Below, one piece after another: positions 1-7,671 of a stretch of 24,771 nt of DNA. Location: positions 1 to 24,771 of the forward strand of contig CAZDZL010000050.1 in the NCBI GenBank assembly GCA_964509885.1, read 5' to 3'. The position numbers and the translations under genes are program-made. A model generated the notes under the pieces. It was not told where the DNA came from. It saw only the letters and a list, made by a program, of their open reading frames with translations, and made no database searches. The stretch's first letter is position 1; each line of letters opens with the position of its first letter. The DNA is from Palsa-1447 sp964509885. Lineage in GTDB: Bacteria > Verrucomicrobiota > Verrucomicrobiia > Opitutales > Opitutaceae.

Positions 1-285
1 TCGCGCGAGGACGCCTTCCAGCTCCACTTCGGGATAGACCCCGAGAAGGCGGTCCAGATGCTCGCCGACGAGTCGACCCGCCTGCGGGCCTACCTGGGGT
101 ACTCCGGGTGGTCGGCCGGGCAGCTCGAGAACGAGCTCAAGAGCGGCACCTGGATCGTCGCCAGCCCCCCGGCGGACCTGTTCGACCGCCCCATGCAGGA
201 GGCGCTGTGGCGCTCCCTCCTGGCCGACGAGGGCGACGAGTGGCGCCTGATGGCCGACGAGCCCGACGAGCCCGGGAAGAACTGA
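1..285 (+). CDS. YqgE/AlgH family (UPF0301) protein, C-terminal part
   Basis: This is a partial gene whose 5' end lies outside the window; the reading frame is open from base 1 to the TGA at 283-285 and gives about 94 residues. The segment LGYSGWSAGQLENEL, followed by a Trp-Ile-Val stretch and an aromatic/acidic tail ending in a run of Asp, Glu and Pro, matches the C-terminal half of the YqgE/AlgH (DUF179) family. The family is widespread in Gram-negative bacteria, and its biochemical role is poorly defined; it has been linked to transcriptional regulation in some species. The rpmJ gene follows 41 bases downstream. A TTGACA hexamer lies directly behind the stop codon, so transcription of rpmJ may start afresh here. 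Family assignment is fairly confident; function is not known from the sequence. Confidence 0.8.
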   Translation, partial: SREDAFQLHFGIDPEKAVQMLADESTRLRAYLGYSGWSAGQLENELKSGTWIVASPPADLFDRPMQEALWRSLLADEGDEWRLMADEPDEPGKN

Positions 286-286
286 G

Positions 287-316
287 TTGACAGGGGGGGC
301 CTGCGCTCTCTGTTTT
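287..316 (+). promoter_or_regulatory. Candidate promoter of rpmJ-rpmE
   Basis: A perfect -35 hexamer TTGACA lies at 287-292, followed at once by seven G and a C. The -10 region is poor: the best match is TGTTTT at 311-316 with an 18-base spacer. The same TTGAC plus G7-C signature precedes the rpmF gene on the other strand, which raises its credibility. If it is used, the leader to the rpmJ ATG at 327 would be very short and has no Shine-Dalgarno sequence. Confidence 0.4.
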
Positions 317-326
317 GGTGCCTTTT

Positions 327-452
327 ATGAAAGTCGTTTCCTCCATCAAGTCGGCCAAGAAGCGTCACCCGGACTGCCAGGTGGTCCGCCGCCGCGGCAA
401 GATCTACGTCATCAACAAGACCGACCCGCGCTATAAGGCGCGCCAGGGCTGA
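327..452 (+). CDS. rpmJ: Large ribosomal subunit protein L36, zinc-free (type B) form
   Basis: This 41-residue gene encodes L36, a small protein of the 50S subunit that binds 23S rRNA. It starts MKVVSSIKSAKKRH, with the basic core RRRGKIYVINKTDPRYKARQG at residues 21-41, which is the recognisable L36 C-terminus. The zinc-ribbon form has three Cys and one His; only one Cys (residue 17) is present, so this is the C-minus paralogue also known as YkgO/type B. The ATG at 327 is preceded by a T/C-rich leader without a Shine-Dalgarno sequence. The L31 gene follows after 19 bases, and the two are probably co-transcribed. In some bacteria C-minus paralogues are Zur-controlled; I see no Zur-like AT-rich palindrome upstream. 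Confidence 0.93.
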   Translation: MKVVSSIKSAKKRHPDCQVVRRRGKIYVINKTDPRYKARQG

Positions 453-471
453 ATCTTAACACACTTTACAC

Positions 472-723
472 GTGAAATCCGAAGGTCATCCGACGCTCAA
501 CCCGGTCTGCTTCCTCGATGTCGCCACCGGCAAACGCTTCCTCACGCGCTCGACCATGAAGTCGGCCCGCAAGGAGTCGATCGACGGCCAGGAGTATTTC
601 ATCGTCCTGCGCGACGTGACGATGGACTCCCACCCCGCCTACACCGGCGAGAAGCGCCTGGTCGACACGGCCGGCCGCGTCGAGAAGTTCACGTCCAAGT
701 TCAAGCGCAGCACGAAGAAATAG
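472..723 (+). CDS. rpmE2: Large ribosomal subunit protein L31, type B (zinc-free)
   Basis: This 83-residue protein is L31, a 50S protein that takes part in the bridge between the subunits. The segments GKRFLTRST (residues 20-28), SHPAYTG (53-59) and DTAGRVEKF (65-73) are hallmarks of type B L31. The zinc-binding CxxC pair of type A is absent and only Cys13 remains. The start is GTG at 472, with no in-frame ATG before it that would keep the family N-terminus and no clear Shine-Dalgarno sequence. It sits 19 bases after rpmJ and 11 bases before serB, so the three genes are likely one transcript. Length is normal for the family. Confidence 0.93.
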   Translation: MKSEGHPTLNPVCFLDVATGKRFLTRSTMKSARKESIDGQEYFIVLRDVTMDSHPAYTGEKRLVDTAGRVEKFTSKFKRSTKK

Positions 724-734
724 CCTGAAGGCAG

Positions 735-1367
735 TTGAAGCTGATCTGTTTTGACTGCGACAGCACGCTGAGCTCGATCGAGGGGATCGACGAGCTCGCC
801 CGCCTACGGGGCCCCGAGATTTGCCGGCAGGTCGTCGCCCTCACGGAGGACGCGATGAACGGCAAAATCCGGATTGAGGAGATCTTCGGCCTTCGCCTGG
901 AGGCCATACGGCCCACCCGCGAGGACGCCGCGGCCGTGGGCAGGGGCTACCTGGGCGCCCTGGAGCCGACGGCGAAGGCCACCGTGGACGCCGTGAAGGG
1001 CCTCGGCTGGACGCCGGTCATCATCAGCGGGGGCTTCCGGCAGGCCATCCGGCCCCTGGCGGACTTCCTTGGCATCTCCCGCGTCGAGGCCGTGGACCTC
1101 TTTTTTTCGGCCGACGGGGCCTACGCGGGCTACGACGCCGGCTATCCGTCCACGCGCTCCGGCGGCAAGGTGGACATCATCGAGGGGCTCCGCTCCGAGT
1201 TCCGTCCCGAGAGGGTCGTGATGGTGGGCGACGGCGTGAGCGACCTGGAGACCCTCCCGGCCGTCGACCTCTTCATAGGCTTCGGGGGGTTTGCGACCCG
1301 GGAGCGGGTGAAGCGCGAGGCCGCGGCCTTCGTCACGACGCTCGCGGCGGTGCCGGCGCTCCTCTGA
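735..1367 (+). CDS. serB: Phosphoserine phosphatase (HAD superfamily)
   Basis: This predicted 210-residue cytosolic HAD phosphatase catalyses the last step of serine synthesis, phosphoserine to serine. HAD motif I is FDCDST at residues 6-11 (nucleophile Asp7, acid/base Asp9). It is followed by EGIDELARL, which is typical of the compact PSP form found in humans and plants. Motif II is ISGGF (97-101) and motif IV is GDGVSDLE (165-172). There is no N-terminal ACT domain, unlike the longer enterobacterial SerB. The start must be TTG at 735: an in-frame stop lies just upstream at 726-728, and the next Met falls inside the fold at residue 41. GAAGG at 727-731 is a possible, rather close ribosome-binding site. 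It follows L31 by 11 bases. A related small-molecule phosphatase role cannot be excluded. Confidence 0.85.
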   Translation: MKLICFDCDSTLSSIEGIDELARLRGPEICRQVVALTEDAMNGKIRIEEIFGLRLEAIRPTREDAAAVGRGYLGALEPTAKATVDAVKGLGWTPVIISGGFRQAIRPLADFLGISRVEAVDLFFSADGAYAGYDAGYPSTRSGGKVDIIEGLRSEFRPERVVMVGDGVSDLETLPAVDLFIGFGGFATRERVKREAAAFVTTLAAVPALL

Positions 1368-1395
1368 CTCCCCATCGGGTAACCTTGGGATTGGG

Positions 1396-1860
1396 ATGCC
1401 GCGGATCCAGACAGTCACCGACGTTGGGGCTTCCCTCGAGACCGTCTTCGATCTCTCGAGGGACATCGACCTGCACCAGCTGAGCCAGGCGGGAAACAAG
1501 GAGAGGGCGGTGTCGGGGAGGACGTCCGGCCTTATCGAGATGGGTGAGGAGGTGACCTGGGAGGCGGTGCATTTCGGCATCCGCCAGCGTCTGACGAGCC
1601 GGATCGTGGCCATGACGCGCCCGACGCACTTTCGCGATTCCATGGTCTCCGGGGCCTTCAAGCGCCTGGACCACGATCACTATTTCGAGGGCCTGCCGGA
1701 TGGCGGGACTCGGATGACGGATGTTTTCGACTTCACGTCCCCTCTGGGAGTCCTCGGCCGACTCGCTGACGTGCTCTTTCTCAAGCGCTACATGCGCCGC
1801 CTGCTCGATGAGCGGAATCAAGTGATCAAGCTGACGGCGGAGCACCGGCCGCCAGCTTAG
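1396..1860 (+). CDS. SRPBCC (START/Bet v1-like) family protein
   Basis: This 154-residue protein has the pattern of the SRPBCC ligand-binding fold. An opening strand of Val/Thr residues is followed by ASLETVFDLSRDIDLH, then a strand with EVTWEAVHFG, TSRIVAMTRPTHFRDSM and DHDHYFE, and a C-terminal helix rich in Leu/Arg (RYMRRLLDERN-like, about residues 135-147). Members bind hydrophobic ligands or act as cyclases or hydrolases; nothing here fixes a substrate. It resembles the proteins often annotated as cell-division inhibitor or polyketide-cyclase-like SRPBCC. No signal peptide is visible. It lies 28 bases after serB on the same strand and converges on the dehydrogenase gene, with only three bases between the stop codons and no terminator hairpin. 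Confidence 0.75.
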   Translation: MPRIQTVTDVGASLETVFDLSRDIDLHQLSQAGNKERAVSGRTSGLIEMGEEVTWEAVHFGIRQRLTSRIVAMTRPTHFRDSMVSGAFKRLDHDHYFEGLPDGGTRMTDVFDFTSPLGVLGRLADVLFLKRYMRRLLDERNQVIKLTAEHRPPA

Positions 1861-1863
1861 GGG

Positions 1864-3174
1864 CTAGGGGAAAAGCCCGCGCTTCTGCTTCGCCTCGGCG
1901 ACCCGCCCGATACCGAGCGTCAGCGCGGCCAGCCTTCGCCCAAACTTGAACTTCCTCTTCTGGTAGTCGACCGACTCCTTGGCCCTGTCGAGGATGCCGT
2001 GCAGCTTCGAGAGGACCTCGTCGCGGGTCCAGTAGAAGCTCTGCAGGTTCTGGAGCCACTCGAAGTAGGACACGACGACCCCCCCGGAATTGCACAGGAT
2101 GTCGGGGATGACCTCGATGTCTCCGCGCTCCTCGATGATCCTGTCGGCCTCGTTCGTCGTCGGGCCGTTCGCGCCCTCGGCGAGCACCCGGCACCTGAGC
2201 CTCTGGGCGTTCTCCTTCGTGATGACCCGCTCAAGGGCCGCGGGGACGAGCACCGTGCACTCCAGCTCCAGGAGCTGCTCGTTCGTTATCGGCTCGCCGC
2301 CGTCAAAGTCCCTGAGGACGCCCGCGTACTGGACGTAGGCGAGGGCCTTCCTCACGTCGATCCCGGCGGGGTTGTGGATTCCGCCCGTGTAGTCCGAGAC
2401 GGCGATGACGCGCGCCCCCATCGCCGAGAGGGCGAGGGCGGTCTCGCTTCCGACGTTGCCGAAGCCCTGGACGGCGACCGTGGCGCTCCCGATGGGGATG
2501 TTCAGGTCCGCCAGGTACTTGCCGACCAGGTAGGCAACGCCCGCCCCGGTGGCCTCCCTCCTGCCCTGGGATCCCCCGAGCGCCAGGGGTTTGCCGGTGA
2601 CGACCCCCGGTGTGATGTAGCCCATGTGGTTCGAGTAGGTGTCCATCATCCAGCCCATGATCTGCTCGTTGGTGCCGACGTCCGGGGCCGGGATGTCGAG
2701 CTGGGGCCCGACAAAGCCGATCAGCTCCTGCATGTAGCGCCTCGACAGGTGCTCGAGCTCCGTCGGGGAGAGCTCCCGGGGGTTGACGATGACGCCGCCC
2801 TTGGCGCCCCCGTAGGGCAGGCCGACGAGCGAGCACTTCCAGCTCATCCACATGGCCAGCGCCGCGACCTCGCCCAGCGTGACTCCCTCGTGGAACCGGA
2901 CGCCGCCCTTGGACGGCCCTGTCGAGATGTTGTGCTGCACGCGGTAGCCCTCGAACACCGTGACGCTTCCGTTGTCGCGCCTGACGGGAAGCGACACGGC
3001 GATGCACCGGCGCGGGTACTTGGTCCTGTCCCTTATCTCCTCCGGGAGGTTGATCGCGTCGGCCGCCTGGTCAAATTGGCGGCACGCCATGCGAAAGACG
3101 TCCGAATCATACAGCGTCGAGACAACTGCCTTTGACATGGTGACGTTCTGCCCGATGTCATAGGGATTGGCCAT
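1864..3174 (-). CDS. gdhA: Glu/Leu/Phe/Val dehydrogenase, probably glutamate dehydrogenase
   Basis: This 436-residue cytosolic oxidoreductase interconverts an amino acid and its 2-oxo acid plus ammonia with NAD(P). Substrate-domain motifs are GPSKGGVRFH (residues 86-95), MSWKCSLVGLPYGGAKGG (110-127, with the catalytic-type Lys125) and PAPDVGTNE (162-170). The Rossmann motif is GFGNVG (237-242). Length and the GPSKGGVRFH/PYGGAKGG pair favour glutamate dehydrogenase of the roughly 420-440-residue class over leucine dehydrogenase. I start it at the ATG at 3174 (MANPYDIG); a TTG at 3183 and an ATG at 3138 (MSKAVV) are alternatives. The chosen ATG shares the CATG at 3172-3175 with the uvrB start on the other strand. 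No good Shine-Dalgarno sequence is seen. Confidence 0.88.
   Translation of the reverse strand: MANPYDIGQNVTMSKAVVSTLYDSDVFRMACRQFDQAADAINLPEEIRDRTKYPRRCIAVSLPVRRDNGSVTVFEGYRVQHNISTGPSKGGVRFHEGVTLGEVAALAMWMSWKCSLVGLPYGGAKGGVIVNPRELSPTELEHLSRRYMQELIGFVGPQLDIPAPDVGTNEQIMGWMMDTYSNHMGYITPGVVTGKPLALGGSQGRREATGAGVAYLVGKYLADLNIPIGSATVAVQGFGNVGSETALALSAMGARVIAVSDYTGGIHNPAGIDVRKALAYVQYAGVLRDFDGGEPITNEQLLELECTVLVPAALERVITKENAQRLRCRVLAEGANGPTTNEADRIIEERGDIEVIPDILCNSGGVVVSYFEWLQNLQSFYWTRDEVLSKLHGILDRAKESVDYQKRKFKFGRRLAALTLGIGRVAEAKQKRGLFP
3162..3166 (+). promoter_or_regulatory. Ribosome-binding site deciding the uvrB start
   Basis: AGGGA lies six bases before the ATG at 3173 and directly abuts the TTG at 3167. 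The spacing supports the ATG as the uvrB start rather than the TTG. Confidence 0.5.
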
Positions 3175-5179
3175 GCTTTTCAAGCTCAGCTCCGACTACA
3201 AGCCGACCGGCGACCAGCCCCAGGCGATCGAGAAACTGGTCGCCTCGATCGGGGCCGGCAACCGCTACCAGACGCTCCTCGGGGTCACCGGCTCGGGCAA
3301 GACGTTCACGATGGCCAACGTGATCACCCGCTGCGAGCGGCCGGTCCTCATCATCTGCCACAACAAGACGCTGGCGGCGCAGCTCTTCTCGGAGTTCAAG
3401 GCCTTCTTCCCGGAGAACGCCGTCGAGTACTTCGTCAGCTACTACGACTACTACCAGCCCGAGGCCTACATCCCCTCGAGCGACACCTACATCGAGAAGG
3501 ACTCCTCCATCAACGAGGAGATCGAGCGCCTGAGGATGTCGGCCACGAGCTCGCTCGTCAGCCGCAGGGACGTGATCGTCGTCGCGAGCGTCTCCTGCAT
3601 CTACGGGCTGGGCTCACCGCAGGACTTCACCGACCTCATGATCCCGATCCGCAGGGGCGGCGAGCTCGGGCGAAACGCCTTCCTCGAGCGCCTGGTCGAC
3701 AACATCTACGAGCGCAACGACTATGAGCTCAAGCCCGGGCGGTTCCGCGTGCGCGGGGACGTGGTCGACGTCATGCCCGCCTACATGGAGCACGGCCTGC
3801 GGGTCGAGTTCTTCGGCGACACGGTCGAGGGGATGAGCGAGTTCGAGCCCCTTACGGGCGAGGTCATCCGCGACCTGGACAAGTTCGACCTGTATCCCGC
3901 GAACCAGTACGTGAGGAGCCGCGGCTCGCTCGGCCCGGCCATAGCCTCGATCAAGGCGGAGCTCGAGCAGCGCCTCACCCTCCTCGTGGCCGAGGGGAGG
4001 CTCATCGAGGCTCAGCGCCTGAAGGCCCGAACGAACTATGACCTGGAGATGCTCTCGGAGATGGGCTTCTGCAACGGGATCGAGAACTACTCGCTCCACT
4101 TCGGCAGCCGCCGGCCGGGCGACCGGCCCTCGTGCCTGATCGACTTCTTCCCCAAGGACTTCCTGCTGATGGTCGACGAGAGCCACGCCACCGTGCCGCA
4201 GATCGGCGGGATGTACAACGGCGACCGCTCGCGCAAGCAGACCCTCGTCAACTTCGGCTTCCGGCTTCCCTCGGCCCTGGACAACAGGCCGCAGAGCATG
4301 GAGGAGTTCAGCCAGATCACGGGCCAGACGCTCTACGTCTCTGCGACCCCCTCCGAGTACGAGGTCGCGCGCTCCGCCGTGGTGGCTGAGCAGGTCATCC
4401 GCCCGACCGGGCTCCTCGACCCGGAGATCGCCATCCGGCCCATCAAGGGCCAGGTCGAGGACCTGATCGGCGAGATCAAGGCCGCCGCGGCGGCCGGCGA
4501 GCGCGTCCTCGTGACGACGCTCACGAAGCGCCTCTCCGAGGACCTGACGACGTTCCTGCGCGAGGCCAAGATCCGGGTCGAGTACCTGCACTCGGACATC
4601 GACACGATCGAGCGGATCGAGATCCTGCGCAACCTGCGCCTCGGCAACTTCGACGCCCTGATCGGGATCAACCTCCTGCGGGAGGGCCTCGACCTGCCCG
4701 AGGTCGCGCTGGTCGCGATCCTCGACGCCGACAAGGAGGGCTTCCTGCGCAGCGAGACAAGCCTGATCCAGACCGCGGGGCGGGCCGCGAGGCACGAGAA
4801 GGGCCGGGTCATATTCTACGCCGACACCATCACGGGCTCGATCGCGCGCACGCTGGCGATCACGACCGCCAGGCGCGCGAAGCAGATCGCCTACAACGAG
4901 GAGCACGGGATCACGCCGAGGAGCGTGAAGCGGGGCGCCCAGGCGAGCCTGCAGACCTACGACGGCTCGGGCGAGCGGGAGGAGGCCGCGGTCTCCGAGA
5001 GCCCCGACGACGTGGCGGCCGTGGTCGCCGAGCTCGAGGACGAGATGAGGGAGGCCGCCGACAGGCTCGAGTTCGAGAAGGCGGCGCTCATCAGGGACCA
5101 GATCGACTCCCTGAAGTCGGGCACCTTCAAGAAGCTGGCCCGACCCGCCCGGGGCAGGGGCACGGGCGCGCGCCGATGA
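3173..5179 (+). CDS. uvrB: Excinuclease ABC subunit B (UvrB)
   Basis: This 668-residue protein is the damage-verifying helicase-like subunit of nucleotide excision repair. It acts with UvrA and UvrC on DNA. The N-terminus YKPTGDQPQAIEKL is diagnostic. Walker A is GVTGSGKTFT (about 37-46). The beta-hairpin that clamps DNA is the Tyr-rich YYDYYQPEAYIP stretch (about 90-102). The DESH Walker B motif and GMYNGDRSRKQTLVNFGFR follow. Helicase motifs near the C-terminal half include NLLREGLDLPEVALV and QTAGRAARH. A UVR domain (AADRLEFEKAALIRDQI) closes the protein and would bind UvrC. Length is normal. No LexA-type palindrome is evident in the overlap with the divergent dehydrogenase gene. The stop overlaps the next start as ATGA. 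Confidence 0.98.
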   Translation: MLFKLSSDYKPTGDQPQAIEKLVASIGAGNRYQTLLGVTGSGKTFTMANVITRCERPVLIICHNKTLAAQLFSEFKAFFPENAVEYFVSYYDYYQPEAYIPSSDTYIEKDSSINEEIERLRMSATSSLVSRRDVIVVASVSCIYGLGSPQDFTDLMIPIRRGGELGRNAFLERLVDNIYERNDYELKPGRFRVRGDVVDVMPAYMEHGLRVEFFGDTVEGMSEFEPLTGEVIRDLDKFDLYPANQYVRSRGSLGPAIASIKAELEQRLTLLVAEGRLIEAQRLKARTNYDLEMLSEMGFCNGIENYSLHFGSRRPGDRPSCLIDFFPKDFLLMVDESHATVPQIGGMYNGDRSRKQTLVNFGFRLPSALDNRPQSMEEFSQITGQTLYVSATPSEYEVARSAVVAEQVIRPTGLLDPEIAIRPIKGQVEDLIGEIKAAAAAGERVLVTTLTKRLSEDLTTFLREAKIRVEYLHSDIDTIERIEILRNLRLGNFDALIGINLLREGLDLPEVALVAILDADKEGFLRSETSLIQTAGRAARHEKGRVIFYADTITGSIARTLAITTARRAKQIAYNEEHGITPRSVKRGAQASLQTYDGSGEREEAAVSESPDDVAAVVAELEDEMREAADRLEFEKAALIRDQIDSLKSGTFKKLARPARGRGTGARR

Positions 5180-5868
5180 CCCCGATCGAGCACAGGAAGA
5201 ACGGCTACGCCCTCCTGTGCGGGGACGGACTTGAGATCGGCGCGCTTCATGAGCCGGCGCAGCTGCCGAGCGGGGCCCGCGCGAGGTACCTGGACGCCAT
5301 GAGCGAGACCGAGGCCGCGGCGCTCTTCCGCGAGATCCCGAGCGAAAAGCTCGTGAAGGTCGACGTCGTCGGCGACCTTGACGGCGGCGTCCTGGCCCAG
5401 TTCCCGGACGGAGCCTTCGATTTCGTCGTCATGAACCACGTCCTCGAGCACATCGCCAACCCCGTGAAGGCGGTCCGGGAGACCTTCCGCATCTGCCGCA
5501 AGGGTGGGATCGTGATCCTCGCGATCCCGGACAAGGACTACACCTTCGACCGGGGCCGGGAGCTCACGGCGTGGGAGCACCTGTGGTCGGACTACGAGGG
5601 GGACGTGAGGGTGAGCGACGACGCCCACTACGAGAGCTTCCTGCGCAGCGCCGCCCCGCACGTCTACGACGAGCCGCCGGAGAACCTGAAGATCCACATC
5701 CAGCTCTCGCGCAACAGGCGCGAGCACGTCCACGTGTGGAGTTCGGCCTCGTTCGACCAGTTCCTGCAGCGGTGCTTTGAGAGCCTCGGGATCAGGGCCT
5801 CCCTAAGGTACAAGTCGGTGGCCGCCGAGAACCAGATCGAGTACTTCAGCGCCTGGCAGAGGCTGTAG
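5176..5868 (+). CDS. Class I SAM-dependent methyltransferase
   Basis: This 230-residue protein has the class I methyltransferase order. Motif I is GLEIGALHEP (18-27), an acidic residue follows at Asp40 (RYLDAM), motif II/III is FDFVVMNHVLEHI (81-93), and the motif-IV strand is GGIVILAIPDKDYTFDR (110-126). The VLEH and IPDKDYTFDR features are shared with methyltransferases found in polysaccharide and glycan gene clusters; the substrate here is unknown. The ATG overlaps the uvrB stop codon by four bases (ATGA), so it is probably translationally coupled to uvrB. No signal peptide or membrane segment is present. It converges on hpt, with nine bases between the stop codons. Confidence 0.82.
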   Translation: MTPIEHRKNGYALLCGDGLEIGALHEPAQLPSGARARYLDAMSETEAAALFREIPSEKLVKVDVVGDLDGGVLAQFPDGAFDFVVMNHVLEHIANPVKAVRETFRICRKGGIVILAIPDKDYTFDRGRELTAWEHLWSDYEGDVRVSDDAHYESFLRSAAPHVYDEPPENLKIHIQLSRNRREHVHVWSSASFDQFLQRCFESLGIRASLRYKSVAAENQIEYFSAWQRL

Positions 5869-5877
5869 CCCCGCCGG

Positions 5878-6456
5878 TCACGCCCACTCGGGCGGGTTCT
5901 GCATCTGGGGGTTCAGGACCCCGATGCAGGGCAAATTTCGGTAGCGCTCCGCGAAGTCCAGGCCGTAGCCGACCACGAACTTGTCGGGTATCTTGAACCC
6001 GACGAAGTCCGCCTCAAAGGGCACCTCGCGCCGGCCCTGCTTGTCCAGGAGGACGCAGGTGCGCAGGCTCGCCGGGCCGAGCTTCATGACCAGGCCCGAG
6101 ACGAGCGTGATCGTCTTGCCCGTGTCCAGGATGTCGTCGATCAGGAGAACGTGGCGCTTGGCGACGTCGATCGTCAGGCTGTGGACGATCTGCGGCGTGC
6201 CGACCGACTTCGTGCGGTTGGCGTAGCTCGAGATCCGGATGCAGTCCAGGCGCACCGGGTTCTCGATCTCGCGCATCAGGTCGGCCGTGAACATCACGGC
6301 CCCGTTGATGATCGAGACGATCGTGAACTCGCCGTCGCCGTAGGTCTTGCGGATCTCGCGCCCGAGCCCGCGCACCCGCTTCTTTATCTGCGCCTCGGTG
6401 AAGAGCACGCTCTCGAGGTCGGGGTGCGGCGCCGGGGGGTTCCTTTTGGTCGGCAT
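5878..6456 (-). CDS. hpt: Hypoxanthine phosphoribosyltransferase
   Basis: This 192-residue cytosolic enzyme converts hypoxanthine (and usually guanine) plus PRPP to IMP or GMP in purine salvage. The PRPP-binding loop is VLLIDDILDTGKTI (103-116). The flexible-loop Ser-Ser-Tyr is at 76-78, and the C-terminal base-binding segment is FKIPDKFVVGYGLDFAERYR (154-173), which is typical of HPRT and separates it from adenine or xanthine PRTs. An N-terminal extension of about 12 residues rich in Pro is slightly unusual. The start is the ATG at 6456. The gene diverges from an ABC ATPase gene across 134 bases. A purine permease and an adenosine-deaminase-type enzyme are encoded elsewhere in the window. 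Confidence 0.93.
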   Translation of the reverse strand: MPTKRNPPAPHPDLESVLFTEAQIKKRVRGLGREIRKTYGDGEFTIVSIINGAVMFTADLMREIENPVRLDCIRISSYANRTKSVGTPQIVHSLTIDVAKRHVLLIDDILDTGKTITLVSGLVMKLGPASLRTCVLLDKQGRREVPFEADFVGFKIPDKFVVGYGLDFAERYRNLPCIGVLNPQMQNPPEWA

Positions 6457-6590
6457 TGGGGGTGTCCAGAGAGGAGCAGCGCGGCCCCGGAGGCAAACCG
6501 TTATGGTCGCCGGGCGGAAATCTCCCGCACGTATTTCTTTTGACTTCGACTCCGGCGCCGCTTGCGCCGAAGCTCCCGCCCCTCGCCGGC
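6457..6590. other. Intergenic region between hpt and the ABC ATPase gene
   Basis: These 134 bases separate two divergent genes and must hold both promoters if neither gene is read from further away. I see a TTGACT at 6540-6545 on the plus strand but no -10 partner at the right distance. A short inverted repeat, CGGCGC (6553-6558) and GCGCCG (6564-6569), has a five-base loop and ends 21 bases before the ATPase ATG. No Shine-Dalgarno sequence is evident for either gene. Confidence 0.4.
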
Positions 6591-7661
6591 ATGATCTCGA
6601 TCCGGATCCAGAACCTCACGAAGCGCTTCGGCGCCGTCACGGCCCTGCACCAGCTTGACCTCGTGGTCGGGCCGGGGGAGCTCTTCTTCCTGCTGGGACC
6701 GAGCGGCTGCGGCAAGACGACGCTCCTGCGCTGCCTGGCGGGTTTCTACATCCCGGAGGAGGGCACGATCCACTTCGGCGACGAGGACGTGACGAAGCTG
6801 GCTCCCTACAAGCGCAACACCGGGATGATGTTCCAGAGCTACGCCCTGTGGCCCCACATGACCGTGGCGGAGAACGTGGCCTTCGGCCTCGAGGAGAGGA
6901 AGCTTCCCAAGGCCGAAATCCGGACGAAGGTGGGCGAGGCCCTCGAGTCCGTCCACATGGGCTCCTACGCGGAGCGCCGCCCGAACCAGCTCTCCGGGGG
7001 CCAGCAGCAGCGGGTCGCGCTCGCGCGCGCCCTCGTCATCCGCCCGCGGTGCCTCCTGCTGGACGAGCCGCTCTCGAACCTGGACGCCCGGCTGCGTCTT
7101 GAGATGCGCATGGAGATCCGCCGGGTCAGCAAGGAGTTCAAGCTGACGACGGTGTACGTGACCCACGACCAGAAGGAGGCCCTGTCCGTCTCCGACCGAA
7201 TGGCGGTCCTCGACGGCGGCCGGATCCTGCAGGTCGGCACGCCCCAGGAGATCTACCGACGGCCCGCGCGCCGCACCGTGGCCGAGTTCATCGGCGAGAC
7301 GAACTTCATCCCGGGCACGCTCACGTCCTCGTCCGCTGGCCGGGCGCGGGTGGCGACCCCGATCGGCGAGTTCGAGGGGGTGTTCGGCTCGATCGGCGCT
7401 GAGCCGGCCGTGGGGTCCAAGGTGACGCTCTCCGTGAGGCCCGAGTGCTGGACGATGTCGGACGCGCGCCCCGCGGGCAACGCCGTCACGGGTCGCATCG
7501 GCAAGTCCGTCTACCTCGGCGAGAACGCGCAGTACGACTTCGTCTCCGGGGGGACGACGCTCAAGGTCCTCGAGCTCAACCCGCGGTTCGTCGACCGCCC
7601 GGATGCCGGGGGGGTCTTTGCGGGCGTGCGTCCGGAGGACGTGGTCGTCCTCGGGGACTAG
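6591..7661 (+). CDS. ABC transporter ATP-binding protein (FbpC/PotA-like)
   Basis: This 356-residue ATPase would energise a solute importer at the inner face of the cytoplasmic membrane. Walker A is GPSGCGKT (36-43), the Q-loop is in FQSYALWPHM (81-90), the signature is LSGGQQQR (134-141), Walker B is CLLLDEPLSNLDA (154-166), and the switch His192 is in VTHDQ. Past about residue 235 there is a C-terminal OB-like (TOBE/MOI) region, as in FbpC, PotA and UgpC. The open frame runs upstream to 6456, but the family N-terminus begins at the ATG at 6591 (MISIRIQNLTKRFG). A solute-binding protein follows after ten bases. No permease adjoins; the only ABC permease in the window is at 21027-22721. Confidence 0.92.
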   Translation: MISIRIQNLTKRFGAVTALHQLDLVVGPGELFFLLGPSGCGKTTLLRCLAGFYIPEEGTIHFGDEDVTKLAPYKRNTGMMFQSYALWPHMTVAENVAFGLEERKLPKAEIRTKVGEALESVHMGSYAERRPNQLSGGQQQRVALARALVIRPRCLLLDEPLSNLDARLRLEMRMEIRRVSKEFKLTTVYVTHDQKEALSVSDRMAVLDGGRILQVGTPQEIYRRPARRTVAEFIGETNFIPGTLTSSSAGRARVATPIGEFEGVFGSIGAEPAVGSKVTLSVRPECWTMSDARPAGNAVTGRIGKSVYLGENAQYDFVSGGTTLKVLELNPRFVDRPDAGGVFAGVRPEDVVVLGD

Positions 7662-7671
7662 GGCGGCCCCC

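Noticed and set aside
286..326. A Zur operator before the zinc-free ribosomal genes
   Set aside because: No AT-rich inverted repeat of the expected type is present there or at 453-471.
6553..6569. Hairpin CGGCGC/GCGCCG as an attenuator of the ABC ATPase
   Set aside because: A six-base GC palindrome is common at this GC content and no T-run follows; it is mentioned only in the intergenic entry.
6456..6590. N-terminal extension of 45 residues on the ABC ATPase
   Set aside because: ABC ATPases begin at the MISIRIQNLTKRFG position; the extension has no family match and lies in the divergent intergenic region.
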